Shown here piece by piece: positions 26,491 to 36,048 of a stretch of 50,594 bases of DNA. Positions within the stretch are counted from its first letter, which is position 1, and every line of letters starts with the position of its first letter. The stretch is taken from contig CABYBK010000005.1 of NCBI GenBank assembly GCA_902517245.1, forward strand, positions 1 to 50,594, given 5' to 3'. The translations under genes and the position numbers were made by a program. The notes beneath the pieces are model-generated. The model was not told the origin of the DNA. It did no database searches and saw only the letters and a list, made by a program, of their open reading frames with translations. This stretch comes from an uncultured Bacteroidota bacterium (GTDB taxonomy: Bacteria > Bacteroidota > Bacteroidia > Flavobacteriales > Flavobacteriaceae).

Positions 26491-28389
26491 ATGAGCGACG
26501 CGATTAAGCATGAATGTGGAATTGCCCTTCTTCAGCTAAAAAAACCTTTATCATATTATTATGAAAAATATGGGAGTTCACTTTATGGAATAAATAAAAT
26601 GTATTTGTTAATGGAGAAGCAGCACAATCGAGGCCAAGATGGAGCAGGATTTGCTAGTATTAAATACAATATGTCACCAGGACACAGATACATTAGTCGT
26701 GTTCGCTCTGCGAAGTCACAGCCTATACAGCATATTTTCAAAACTATTAAAGATCGTATACAAAAACAGTTGGAAATATCCCCTAATTTACTTTCTCATC
26801 CTGAGCAACTAAAACAAGAAGTTCCTTATATAGGTGAGTTAATGCTAGGTCATGTTCGCTATGGGACATTTGGGAAAAACAGTATCGAAAGTGTTCATCC
26901 ATTTTTAAGGCAAAATAATTGGATGCATCGAAATCTAATTGTTGCAGGTAATTTTAATCTAACCAATGTAAATGAGCTTTTTGACAACTTAGTAGATCTA
27001 GGTCAACATCCTAAAGAACGGGCAGATACAGTAACAGTGATGGAAAAAATCGGCCATTTTTTAGATGATGCTGTAGCAAAAATATATAAGAATTTAAGAC
27101 GGGAGGGTTACACTAAAGCTGAGGCCTCTCCGCTTATTGCAGAGCGACTCAAGTTATCTAAAATTCTTAGGAAAGCATCAAAAAATTGGGATGGAGGATA
27201 TGCTGTTGCCGGTTTATTAGGTCACGGAGACTCTTTTGTGCTTCGTGATCCTATAGGAATTCGTCCAGTATATTATTATTCTGATGATGAAGTTGTTGTT
27301 GTAGCTTCTGAAAGGCCTGCAATCCAAACCGTCTTCAATATTTCTTATGAAAAGATAAGAGAACTTGAACCTGGACATGCCTTAATAACAAAAAAAGCAG
27401 GCGAGACTGTTATTAAGAAAATTTTAGAGCCCCATGAAAAAAAATCTTGTTCTTTTGAAAGGATTTATTTTTCACGGGGTGGTGACTTTGAAATTTACCA
27501 AGAGAGAAAAGATTTAGGTAAAGCACTTTTTCCATTAGTAAATAAATCCATTGATGGTGACTTGGAAAACACTGTTTTTTCATTTATCCCTAACACAGCT
27601 GAAACATCTTTTTATGGCATGGTAGGGGCTGTCCAAGACCATGTTAAGAAAATTCTTACTGAAAAATTGAATAATTCAAAAGACTTGAATAAAGAGGAAA
27701 TCACTAAAATGCTTAATCTAAAACCTCGTATTGAAAAAATTGCAATTAAAGATGCAAAACTCAGAACATTTATCACTGACGATAATGACAGGGACGATCT
27801 TGTAGCTCATGTTTACGATATTACCTATGGAGTAGTACGGAAAACGGATAATCTTGTAATTATAGACGATAGCATTGTAAGGGGTACAACTTTACAAAAA
27901 AGTATTTTACGCATGTTGGATAGGTTAGGGCCAAAAAAGATAATAGTCGTATCTAGCGCTCCGCAGATACGTTATCCAGATTGTTATGGAATAGATATGG
28001 CAAAATTGGAAGAGTTCATAGCTTTCCGAGCTGTATTAGCTCTCCATGACGATAAAGGCACAAAAGAAAAAATAATAGAGGAAGTTTATCAAAAATGTAA
28101 AACTAGTTTAGCAGACAAAATTGAAGCCCCTGAAAATCACGTAAAATCAATATACGATCCCTTTACAGACAAAGAGGTATCGGAGAAAATAGCTGAAATA
28201 CTGAAGCTTGATAACATTAATGCCAAGGTTGAAGTAATATTTCAAACAGTTAAAGGTCTCCGTAGAGCTTGTCCTAAAAACCTAGGAGATTGGTATTTCA
28301 CAGGAAACTATCCCACTCCTGGGGGTTGTAGGGTGGTTAATCAAGCTTTTATAAATTTTGTAGAAAAAAATAATAGAAGAGCTTATTAA
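26491..28389 (+). CDS. Amidophosphoribosyltransferase-like protein, long form (PurF family)
   Basis: The 632-residue product joins a class II glutamine amidotransferase domain to a phosphoribosyltransferase domain. The candidate nucleophile is Cys9 in MSDAIKHECGIALLQL, so an eight-residue propeptide would have to be removed. HNRGQDGAGFASIKY and GHVRYGTFGKNS are amidotransferase motifs, and the PRPP loop is NLVIIDDSIVRGTTLQKS. Near the C-terminus YPTPGGCRVVNQAF occurs. PurF makes phosphoribosylamine from PRPP and glutamine. At 632 residues it exceeds usual PurF (about 470-510) because of insertions in both domains, so it may be a paralogue; I give no symbol. Confidence 0.82.
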   Translation: MSDAIKHECGIALLQLKKPLSYYYEKYGSSLYGINKMYLLMEKQHNRGQDGAGFASIKYNMSPGHRYISRVRSAKSQPIQHIFKTIKDRIQKQLEISPNLLSHPEQLKQEVPYIGELMLGHVRYGTFGKNSIESVHPFLRQNNWMHRNLIVAGNFNLTNVNELFDNLVDLGQHPKERADTVTVMEKIGHFLDDAVAKIYKNLRREGYTKAEASPLIAERLKLSKILRKASKNWDGGYAVAGLLGHGDSFVLRDPIGIRPVYYYSDDEVVVVASERPAIQTVFNISYEKIRELEPGHALITKKAGETVIKKILEPHEKKSCSFERIYFSRGGDFEIYQERKDLGKALFPLVNKSIDGDLENTVFSFIPNTAETSFYGMVGAVQDHVKKILTEKLNNSKDLNKEEITKMLNLKPRIEKIAIKDAKLRTFITDDNDRDDLVAHVYDITYGVVRKTDNLVIIDDSIVRGTTLQKSILRMLDRLGPKKIIVVSSAPQIRYPDCYGIDMAKLEEFIAFRAVLALHDDKGTKEKIIEEVYQKCKTSLADKIEAPENHVKSIYDPFTDKEVSEKIAEILKLDNINAKVEVIFQTVKGLRRACPKNLGDWYFTGNYPTPGGCRVVNQAFINFVEKNNRRAY

Positions 28390-28412
28390 TATTTCTATGT
28401 TAATGATTAAAG

Positions 28413-28436
28413 AAGGGGAAGTCAACTTCCCCTTTT
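28413..28436. terminator. Bidirectional rho-independent terminator between the PurF-like gene and sod
   Basis: A perfect 9-bp stem (AAGGGGAAG at 28413-28421, CTTCCCCTT at 28426-28434) encloses a TCAA loop. It is followed by more T on the plus strand and preceded by A on it, so it can serve both convergent genes. Confidence 0.85.
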
Positions 28437-28443
28437 ACAAAAA

Positions 28444-29052
28444 TTAAATTCCAGCTGAATATAAATCACTCACTTTAGACCAATTTATAACATTAAAAAA
28501 AGCATTGATATAATCAGGTCTACGATTTTGATAATTTAGATAATAAGCATGTTCCCAAACGTCAATTCCTAAGATAGGTGTTCCACCGCATCCAACTCCG
28601 GGCATCAAAGGGTTATCTTGATTAGCAGTTGAGCATAGATCTAAATTGCCACCTTTTTGAACACATAGCCATGCCCATCCTGAGCCAAATTGAGTTGCTG
28701 CTGATTTAGAAAATGCAGTTTTAAACCCCTCAAATGATTCAAATGCATTATCAATTGCGTTCGCTAAATCGCCTGAAGGAGTTCCACCACCATCAGGAGA
28801 CATTATTTCCCAAAATAAACGATGATTGTAAAAACCTCCTCCATTATTGCGAACAGCATTATTCTCCATATCTAATCCTGATAGGATTTCCTCTATGGAA
28901 AGGTTCGCAATTGAGGTGTCTGCAATAGCATTGTTTAGATTAGTAGTATATCCATTATGATGCTTACTATGATGAATTTCCATCGTACGAGCGTCAATAT
29001 TTGGTTCCAATGCATCATATGCATAGGATAAGGAAGGTAGTTCAAAAGCCAT
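28444..29052 (-). CDS. sodB: Superoxide dismutase (Fe/Mn type)
   Basis: The 202-residue enzyme shows the four metal ligands: His in [11 protein letters not shown], His in [13 protein letters not shown], and Asp and His in [24 protein letters not shown] is the family core. It dismutates superoxide in the cytosol. Iron versus manganese preference is not settled by eye, so the symbol is tentative. The frame continues upstream to 29097, but the ATG at 29052 ([17 protein letters not shown]) is the standard start. Confidence 0.92.
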   Translation of the reverse strand: MAFELPSLSYAYDALEPNIDARTMEIHHSKHHNGYTTNLNNAIADTSIANLSIEEILSGLDMENNAVRNNGGGFYNHRLFWEIMSPDGGGTPSGDLANAIDNAFESFEGFKTAFSKSAATQFGSGWAWLCVQKGGNLDLCSTANQDNPLMPGVGCGGTPILGIDVWEHAYYLNYQNRRPDYINAFFNVINWSKVSDLYSAGI

Positions 29053-29148
29053 AATTATATTTTTAAGTTTACACAAAATTAAAATTTCTTTTGTCATTAG
29101 GAGACTAAGTTTTCAAAAGCCTTACTTTTAGTAAGCTATTTTAACATT

Positions 29149-32100
29149 TTGAACAAATCTAATTTTCAAATAATTAATGCTTCAGCAGGGTCTGGGAAAA
29201 CTCATACCCTAGTATTAGAATATCTAAAAATTTTATTTAAGAATGATTCTTCAATCTCATTCCGTCATTTGTTGGCGTTAACATTTACTAACAAGGCCGT
29301 TAATGAGATGAAATCAAGAATACTTAAGATTTTAAATTCACTTTCTAACCCACCCTCTTTTGAGAAGCATATTGTAACTAATTTATGTGAATTCCTTAAT
29401 GTCACTGAAAAAGAGCTTTCAATCCGAGCTAGTCACATATTAAAGAAGATTATTTTGGTATATGGAAGCTTTGACATAATTACCTTGGATAAGTTTTCAC
29501 ACAGGTTAGTACGAACTTATGCAATGGAATTTAAGCTCCCTTACAATTTTGAAGTTGTTTTAGACCCTGAGGATTTATTAAATGAAACCGTAGATTCTAT
29601 AATTGAAGAGGTAGGAACAGTTAAAATACTTTCTAAATTATTATTAGAATTTAGTTTAAATAAAGTGTTAAATGATAAAGATTGGGATATTCAAAAAGAT
29701 TTACATGATTTTATTCGATTATTGTTAAATGAAAATGACCTCACTCCAATCACGGATATTAAAAATAAATCCTTAGAAGACTTGAAAGCAGAAAGCAAGC
29801 TTCTCTATAAAGCAAAGGAAGAATCAAAAAAAGCTGCTTCAAAATATGCAAAAGATGCTTTAGATTTCATAAATAAAAAAGGTATAAAGGCAAAAGATTT
29901 CAAACGAGAACATTTATATAATCACTTTGAGGATGCTAAAAATGGAGTTTTCAATAAGCTGTATGATAATCAATTAGAAGTTGCTTTGATTGGAGAAAAA
30001 AAATTATATAATAAAACATTATTGGAAGAGAAAAAGCTTATTATTAACAAAATTCAATCCCAACTTCTAAAATACTATTATGAAGTCAAAAAATGTGTTG
30101 GTGAGCATTTATTGATTGAAAAGACACTAAATTCTTGGACTCCTAGAATGTTACTCCAGTTAATGGAATTAAGACTAAATGCCTTGCAGGACAAAAAACA
30201 AGTTCGCCTATTGGGTGAATTTAATTCAAAAATCAATCATTTGATTGAAAATGAGCCGGTTCCATATATTTATGAAAGGTTAGGGGATCGTTACCAACAT
30301 TATTTTTTAGATGAGTTTCAAGATACCTCTAAGTTACAATGGACAAATTTAATTCCTCTAATCGGAAATGCATTAGAGAGTCAAGACCTATCAGGTGAAG
30401 CTGGATCACTGCTTTTAGTAGGTGATCCTAAACAAGCAATTTACAGATGGAGGGGAGGAAATATGGAACAGTATGTAGATCTGATTAATAATTCTAAAAA
30501 TCCTTTTCAAATTGGATCAGAACTTCTTTCTCTTAATGAAAACTTTCGTTCAGGAGATAAAATCGTATCATTTAATAATGATTTCTTTTTGGCGCTTTCT
30601 AAAATTTTTGAGAATGAGGAGTATCAAAATATATATGGTAATGGGAGTCAACAAGAAGCACATTTAGATGGAGGATACGTTCGTATTGAAACAATTTCAA
30701 AAGGAGTTACAAAAGAATCTTCGGTACCGTTATACATTTCAAAAATCTTAAATATTGTTAGAGAAGTTCTTGCTAAGGGCTATAAAGAAAGTGATATAGC
30801 AATCTTAGTTAGGAAAAAAGATCAAGTTGCGTTGATAGGTAATGCATTAAGTCAAGACGGTTTTAAGATACTATCTTCAGAGTCAATTTTGGTTGCCCAA
30901 TCAAAAAAAGTCCAATTCCTGATTGCTATCTTAAAATTAAGTATTCAACCGAATATATCTAAAAACCACAAAATCATTCTGGACTTTATTTGGGAAATAT
31001 TGGGAGGAGATCAAAATATGTATCATGAATTTGCAAAAGAAAACCTCCATCTTGACACAATGTCTTTTCTAAAAACCCTACAGAAATACTTTGAGTTTAA
31101 TTTTAAAATAGAGTTTTTGAAGGGGCAAACCATTTATGAGGCAGTAAATTATATACTTACATGTTTCCCTCAAATTGATATTAGTGAGGCTTATCTTCAT
31201 TTTTTTATTGAGGATATCTACGAGTTTTCAAAAATTAAATCTGTATCTATCTCTTCATATCTTGACTACTGGGAGGGTAAATCCAAAAAGCTAACTATTA
31301 CTATGCCTGAGGGACTAAAAGCAATAAAATTAATGACAATACATCAAGCAAAAGGCTTAGAGTTTCCTGTAGTTATTTTACCTTTTATGGATACTCCAAT
31401 ATTTCCTTTAGTAAATGAAAAAATCTGGTTTCCTTTTTCAGAAGGAAAATTAAAAACAATTAAATGGGGGTGGTTTAACTTTTCAAAAGAATTACAGCAT
31501 TATGGAAATAAAGGAAAACAGCTTTATAAGGAAAAATGTTTAGATCATCAGCTGGACGCATTTAATGTTCTTTATGTTGCTATGACTAGAGCCGTAGATG
31601 CCATGTTTATTATTTCAAAAGACGTAGATGATGGGAATAAAACCTATGCCCATTGGTTTAAAAATTATATTTTTACTAAAGGACAATTATTGGATAGTTC
31701 GAATCCTTTCGAACAAGGGATTTTTAATTTAAGAAGACAAATAATAAAGGATGAAAATAAATTAGATTTTGAAAATGTAGGTTCAAATCTTCCGATAAAT
31801 GTTACATGGAAAAAGCGTCTTATTTTGGATTCTTCTGAAGATAAAATCAAAGATTCCAAAGAATGGGGTATTTTGATTCACGACCTTTTAGCAAAAGTTA
31901 CTACTTCAGATTTAATTCCTCACATATTTAAAGAAGCCAATGAAAAAAAATCCTTTCCAAAAAAATTTAAAAGATCAGTTGAAGAAAAAGTTTGGGAAGT
32001 AGTTAGGCACCCTGAACTTAAAAAGTTTTATGATGGGGAAGACGATGTTCTTTGTGAGCAGGAACTTTTGATGCCCAGTGGACCAACACTTAGACCCGAT

Positions 32101-32283
32101 CGTGTTAATTTTTCAAAAAACGGAAGGGTGAGTGTTTTGGATTATAAAACAAGTGATCCAAAAGAAGCAGATATTGAGCAAATCAAAACCTACAAACGAA
32201 GCTTAATGGAGTTTGGGTATAATAAGATTGATAGTTATTTGGTTTACATTAATTCAGATATTCAAGTTGTTAGGATAAATTGA
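29149..32283 (+). CDS. addA: UvrD/AddA-like helicase-nuclease
   Basis: The 1044-residue superfamily 1A helicase has Walker A in NASAGSGKTHTLVLEYL near residue 12, motif Ia FRHLLALTFTNKAVNEMK and Walker B in YFLDEFQDTSKLQW. VGDPKQAIYRWRGG (motif III), LMTIHQAKGLEFPVVIL (motif V) and LYVAMTRAVDAM (motif VI) follow. A C-terminal PD-(D/E)xK nuclease is indicated by RPDRVNFSKNG and VSVLDYKTSDP. With its partner it would process double-strand breaks for recombination. The start is TTG, with no in-frame ATG before the Walker A; the helicase begins almost at the first residue. Confidence 0.87.
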   Translation: MNKSNFQIINASAGSGKTHTLVLEYLKILFKNDSSISFRHLLALTFTNKAVNEMKSRILKILNSLSNPPSFEKHIVTNLCEFLNVTEKELSIRASHILKKIILVYGSFDIITLDKFSHRLVRTYAMEFKLPYNFEVVLDPEDLLNETVDSIIEEVGTVKILSKLLLEFSLNKVLNDKDWDIQKDLHDFIRLLLNENDLTPITDIKNKSLEDLKAESKLLYKAKEESKKAASKYAKDALDFINKKGIKAKDFKREHLYNHFEDAKNGVFNKLYDNQLEVALIGEKKLYNKTLLEEKKLIINKIQSQLLKYYYEVKKCVGEHLLIEKTLNSWTPRMLLQLMELRLNALQDKKQVRLLGEFNSKINHLIENEPVPYIYERLGDRYQHYFLDEFQDTSKLQWTNLIPLIGNALESQDLSGEAGSLLLVGDPKQAIYRWRGGNMEQYVDLINNSKNPFQIGSELLSLNENFRSGDKIVSFNNDFFLALSKIFENEEYQNIYGNGSQQEAHLDGGYVRIETISKGVTKESSVPLYISKILNIVREVLAKGYKESDIAILVRKKDQVALIGNALSQDGFKILSSESILVAQSKKVQFLIAILKLSIQPNISKNHKIILDFIWEILGGDQNMYHEFAKENLHLDTMSFLKTLQKYFEFNFKIEFLKGQTIYEAVNYILTCFPQIDISEAYLHFFIEDIYEFSKIKSVSISSYLDYWEGKSKKLTITMPEGLKAIKLMTIHQAKGLEFPVVILPFMDTPIFPLVNEKIWFPFSEGKLKTIKWGWFNFSKELQHYGNKGKQLYKEKCLDHQLDAFNVLYVAMTRAVDAMFIISKDVDDGNKTYAHWFKNYIFTKGQLLDSSNPFEQGIFNLRRQIIKDENKLDFENVGSNLPINVTWKKRLILDSSEDKIKDSKEWGILIHDLLAKVTTSDLIPHIFKEANEKKSFPKKFKRSVEEKVWEVVRHPELKKFYDGEDDVLCEQELLMPSGPTLRPDRVNFSKNGRVSVLDYKTSDPKEADIEQIKTYKRSLMEFGYNKIDSYLVYINSDIQVVRIN

Positions 32284-32299
32284 TTTTTTACAATTAAAG

Positions 32300-34999
32300 A
32301 TGGAGACTTTTTTAGATAATGTAGTCCAAAATATTCTTGTGTCCCATACAAAAATGGATCAGATCAAGATTATTGTTCCTAATATTAGGGCTATAAGTTT
32401 TTTGAAGGAATCTTTTAAAAAATTCATTGATCGACCACTTTTAGCTCCAGAGATTTTAACCATATCTGAATTTATAACTGAGTTGTCGGGTTTACAGCCT
32501 CTTTCTAAAACAGATTCTATTTACTTATTTTACGAAACTTATAAAAGTCTGACACCCGAATCAAAATTAGAATCTTTCACTCAATTTTTAAGTTGGGCAC
32601 CCACTCTTATTAAAGAGTTTAATGAGATTGACAACCAGCTTATAAACGCAAAAGAGCTTTTCAATTTTATGAATGCTCTAAATTCAATTGAAGCCAAAGG
32701 AGGTTTAAACAAACGTCATTTTAATCTTAGTAAAAATGGTTTTGATTATTATCTTGGATTTTATGATATCCAAATAAAAAGACAAAAAGGCTATTCTGGA
32801 TTACAATTAAGAGAAGCTGTTAAAAACTTAACTTTTTATTTAGAACAAAAACTTCCTTTTCACTTATTTATTGGCTTTAATGCGTTAACTAAAGCCGAGG
32901 AGACTATTATACAAGAATTAATTGCAGAAGGTAATGCAGAAATTATTTGGGATATTGACAAAACTTTTTATGAAGATCCTTACCACAGCGCGGGTCACTT
33001 TATTCGAAAATATTATAGCCAATGGAAGGTGTTAAAGAGGAAGGAAAAACCCCAATTCCCCAAACTGTTTTCAAAAGCTAAGGAAGTTGAAATTATTGGT
33101 ACGGCTAAAAATGTTATTCAAGCTAAAACAGCAGTTCAAATAGCATCAGATCTTTATGAAAAAAACCCTGAAAGTTCAACAGTAATTGTTTTAGGTGATG
33201 AAAATCTTCTAGAGCCAATTTTGTCTTATCTTCCTGAAAAAGAATTAGCCTGGAATGTTACTATGGGCTATCCTTTAAAAAAAACTACCCTATACAGTTT
33301 TTTCAAATCATTTTTTGAATTGCATGAAAATCATGGTGAATATGGGTATCGTTTTAAAGATGTTCTTGAGTTTTCCAGAACTATTCATTGTATCGAACTT
33401 TTAAAATCAAATCAATCTAGAATAGACCATTGGATTGAACAATCAAATCTGAATTTTATCGCTTCTAAAGGATTAATCAATAAAAATCCAATAGGGACTT
33501 TATTGTTTTCTCCTTTTAACGGAGTTGAGGGATTTCTTGAGAAACTTATTGAAATCACTCAAAATCTAAAGAGCAAATATTTAAAGAAGGGTTCAGAAGA
33601 TTTTGAAATAGAAACATGTAATCGATTTCTCAATCTTTTTAATTCTCTGAAAAATCGTTTTAATGAGTTTAAGATTATGAATTCACTGGCGGACATTAAA
33701 ACAATTTTTGATTCTTTAGTTCAACAAGAGAGTTTTAATTTTAGAGGAGATACTACAGGTGGGGTTCAGATTATGGGGCTATTGGAAACAAGACTTTTGG
33801 ATTTTGAAAATGTAATAATTACAAATGTTAATGAAGGTATTTTACCTGTAGGGAAGACCCCTTTTTCCTGGATACCATTTGATGTTAGGAAAAAGTTTAA
33901 GATGAATACTTTTATTGAGCAGGATCATCTTTACGCCTATCATTTTTTTAGATTACTACAACGTGCAAAAAACATCTTTTTAATTTACAATTCATCGGCA
34001 GAAGGACTTTTTTCTGGAGAACGGAGTCGTTTTTTAATACAACTGGAATATTTTAATAAACCTTTACACAATTTAAAAATCAAACAGTTAGAGTTAACGA
34101 TTCCTACATTAGACAAAAAATTAAAGAAAATAAATAAAACTAAAGCTATTCTAAATCACCTAGAGCAAATAGGGAAGCAAGGATTTTCCCCTTCTTCTCT
34201 AACAAAATATATTAGAAACCCATATGAATTTTATGAACAGCGAATGTTAAAAGTGAATCCTGCTCTTGAAGTAAATCAAGAGCTTACTTCTGTAGATAAA
34301 GGAACACTTATACATCAAGCACTAGAAATCATATATCAGCCCTATATGTCTAAAAGGATGATTGCTGAATATTATGATGAAATGCTAAAAAATCTTTCGG
34401 GCATATTAGAAAGAATTTTTAGTTTTCAAATAAAAAGCACGAAGACAAAAACAGGTAAAAATGCTTTGTTATTTAATATTATAGAGGAAATTATTAAACG
34501 ATTTTTGATTGCTGAAAAGTATCAAGTTTCAGTAGGAAATAAAATTCAAATCTTATCATTAGAGTATAAATTTTCAAAATCTATTTATATAAAAACGCTT
34601 AATAAAAAAATTAATTTCAAAGGGACAGTTGATCGAATTGATATATTCAATGATCAATTAAGAATAATAGATTATAAAACTGGCAATATAAATGAATCAG
34701 ACTTGTCATTTTCCTCTTGGGAAGAGCTGAGAACAAAAACTAAAAAGAGTGCTTTATTTCAGTTAGTATTTTATGTATATATTTTGAAAGATGATTTTAA
34801 AAAAAAGAATTTTATAGCTGGTGTGATTCCGCTTAAGACATTTAAAAATAATTTTCTAGCTGTTTCACAAAAAGAAAGTTTAAGAACCAAAAGAATACTA
34901 AAAATGGAAGCACAAGTTTTATCTCATTTTGAAAATGAATTATTTGAATTGGTTAGAGAAATTTATGACCCCTCAGTTCCTTTTTTAGATTTGAATTAG
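32300..34999 (+). CDS. addB: AddB-like PD-(D/E)xK nuclease subunit
   Basis: The 899-residue protein lies 16 nt after the AddA-like gene. Its N-terminal half resembles a degenerate helicase fold (VIVLGDENLLEPILSYLPEK, VIITNVNEGILPVGKTPFSW). The C-terminus is a RecB-type nuclease: GFSPSSLTKYIRNPYEFYEQ, GTLIHQALE (His), FKGTVDRIDIFND (Asp) and RIIDYKTGN (catalytic D-x-K). Unlike classical AddB it has only two cysteines in total, so the four-Cys iron-sulfur cluster cannot be present. The partner role is inferred from the operon. Confidence 0.8.
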   Translation: METFLDNVVQNILVSHTKMDQIKIIVPNIRAISFLKESFKKFIDRPLLAPEILTISEFITELSGLQPLSKTDSIYLFYETYKSLTPESKLESFTQFLSWAPTLIKEFNEIDNQLINAKELFNFMNALNSIEAKGGLNKRHFNLSKNGFDYYLGFYDIQIKRQKGYSGLQLREAVKNLTFYLEQKLPFHLFIGFNALTKAEETIIQELIAEGNAEIIWDIDKTFYEDPYHSAGHFIRKYYSQWKVLKRKEKPQFPKLFSKAKEVEIIGTAKNVIQAKTAVQIASDLYEKNPESSTVIVLGDENLLEPILSYLPEKELAWNVTMGYPLKKTTLYSFFKSFFELHENHGEYGYRFKDVLEFSRTIHCIELLKSNQSRIDHWIEQSNLNFIASKGLINKNPIGTLLFSPFNGVEGFLEKLIEITQNLKSKYLKKGSEDFEIETCNRFLNLFNSLKNRFNEFKIMNSLADIKTIFDSLVQQESFNFRGDTTGGVQIMGLLETRLLDFENVIITNVNEGILPVGKTPFSWIPFDVRKKFKMNTFIEQDHLYAYHFFRLLQRAKNIFLIYNSSAEGLFSGERSRFLIQLEYFNKPLHNLKIKQLELTIPTLDKKLKKINKTKAILNHLEQIGKQGFSPSSLTKYIRNPYEFYEQRMLKVNPALEVNQELTSVDKGTLIHQALEIIYQPYMSKRMIAEYYDEMLKNLSGILERIFSFQIKSTKTKTGKNALLFNIIEEIIKRFLIAEKYQVSVGNKIQILSLEYKFSKSIYIKTLNKKINFKGTVDRIDIFNDQLRIIDYKTGNINESDLSFSSWEELRTKTKKSALFQLVFYVYILKDDFKKKNFIAGVIPLKTFKNNFLAVSQKESLRTKRILKMEAQVLSHFENELFELVREIYDPSVPFLDLN

Positions 35000-35043
35000 T
35001 CAGTATAATAAAGTTGTATTAACCCCATAAGCCGAATTTTTAT

Positions 35044-35064
35044 AAAGAGTTTTAACTCTTTTTT
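35044..35064 (+). terminator. Weak hairpin terminator after the AddB-like gene
   Basis: AAAGAG (35044-35049) pairs with CTCTTT (35056-35061) around a TTTTAA loop, or up to 8 bp if the loop closes to TT, followed by T residues. It lies 44 nt past the addB stop. Confidence 0.45.
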
Positions 35065-35109
35065 CTACATTTACTAAAAAAGTATATTATTTTACTATTA
35101 AATTAAACG

Positions 35110-36048
35110 ATGGCTAAGAAGGACGATTTTGATAAAATAGATTCCAATAAAGACGGATTTATATCTAGAGAGGAATATGCAAATGCAGACAAGTCAGCTG
35201 GAGTTAAAAAAGAAAAGCTTAATTGGTTTTTAAGACTAATTACACTTGGTGATCGTTTTGATATACAAGATTTTTGGGATAGATTAAAAAAATCAATTGT
35301 CGAATTTATTATTTTGGTATTTGGTGTAACAGTTTCTTTTGGGATTGAACAACAAGGGGGGGAGTCTGATAATCGAGCAGACGGCATCGAGAATCTTTTA
35401 AACTTAAGAGAAGAAATTGATAAAATGATTGCTTATACAGATACATATATCGAGCAGGTGGATTGGATTTCGGCGCTGTATCAAAAACAATATGATAAGT
35501 GGGAGAAAGATAACGATAGCATTTTCATTGATTTTATGGATGATGATGAAGAACCAGGCGGGAAATATTTTTTTGCTCCAATGGGAATGTATGTTCAAAG
35601 AGATCCATTTGATCCACCCCGTGTAAATTTTGATGCAATTAAGCTTGATGGAACTTTTAGATTAATGCCTAAAGAAGTTGGTTTAAAAATGACTGAAATT
35701 TATGATGGAACTGAATTGAAGTACTTAATTGAAAATACGGGGAAGAATGAAGAGCTTTATGTAAATCAATTTAGTAATCGAATTGCTAATAAATGGGTTT
35801 ATGATTTACCCTGGGTAGATGTAGATTATAATGAATTTTGGATAGAAAACAGAAAGTATATCCAAAATGATAAATTTATTAAATATAACCTATATAAAAG
35901 GGTAGACTTATGGGAATATAGCATCAAAGAGCAACTTCAACAATATAAAACTTCTTTGATCGAAAGCACAGAAATGTTGGACTCTGTAATTGCAGTACGA
36001 AATAGCGAATTTGAATTTATTTGGTGGGTTTTAAATCCTAAGGATTAG
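35110..36048 (+). CDS. Membrane protein with an N-terminal EF-hand, function unknown
   Basis: The 312-residue product begins with an EF-hand-like loop, DSNKDGFISREE (D11, N13, D15, S19, E22), which has all calcium-ligand positions. A short basic linker follows, then one hydrophobic segment at about 62-79 (IVEFIILVFGVTVSFGIE). Next comes a helical stretch (ENLLNLREEIDKMIAYTDTY), and an acidic middle region. The TM-plus-helix layout recalls the DUF6090 family of flavobacterial membrane proteins, but I cannot confirm homology. No enzyme motif is visible. Its end overlaps the convergent crtI gene by 11 nt. Confidence 0.75.
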   Translation: MAKKDDFDKIDSNKDGFISREEYANADKSAGVKKEKLNWFLRLITLGDRFDIQDFWDRLKKSIVEFIILVFGVTVSFGIEQQGGESDNRADGIENLLNLREEIDKMIAYTDTYIEQVDWISALYQKQYDKWEKDNDSIFIDFMDDDEEPGGKYFFAPMGMYVQRDPFDPPRVNFDAIKLDGTFRLMPKEVGLKMTEIYDGTELKYLIENTGKNEELYVNQFSNRIANKWVYDLPWVDVDYNEFWIENRKYIQNDKFIKYNLYKRVDLWEYSIKEQLQQYKTSLIESTEMLDSVIAVRNSEFEFIWWVLNPKD

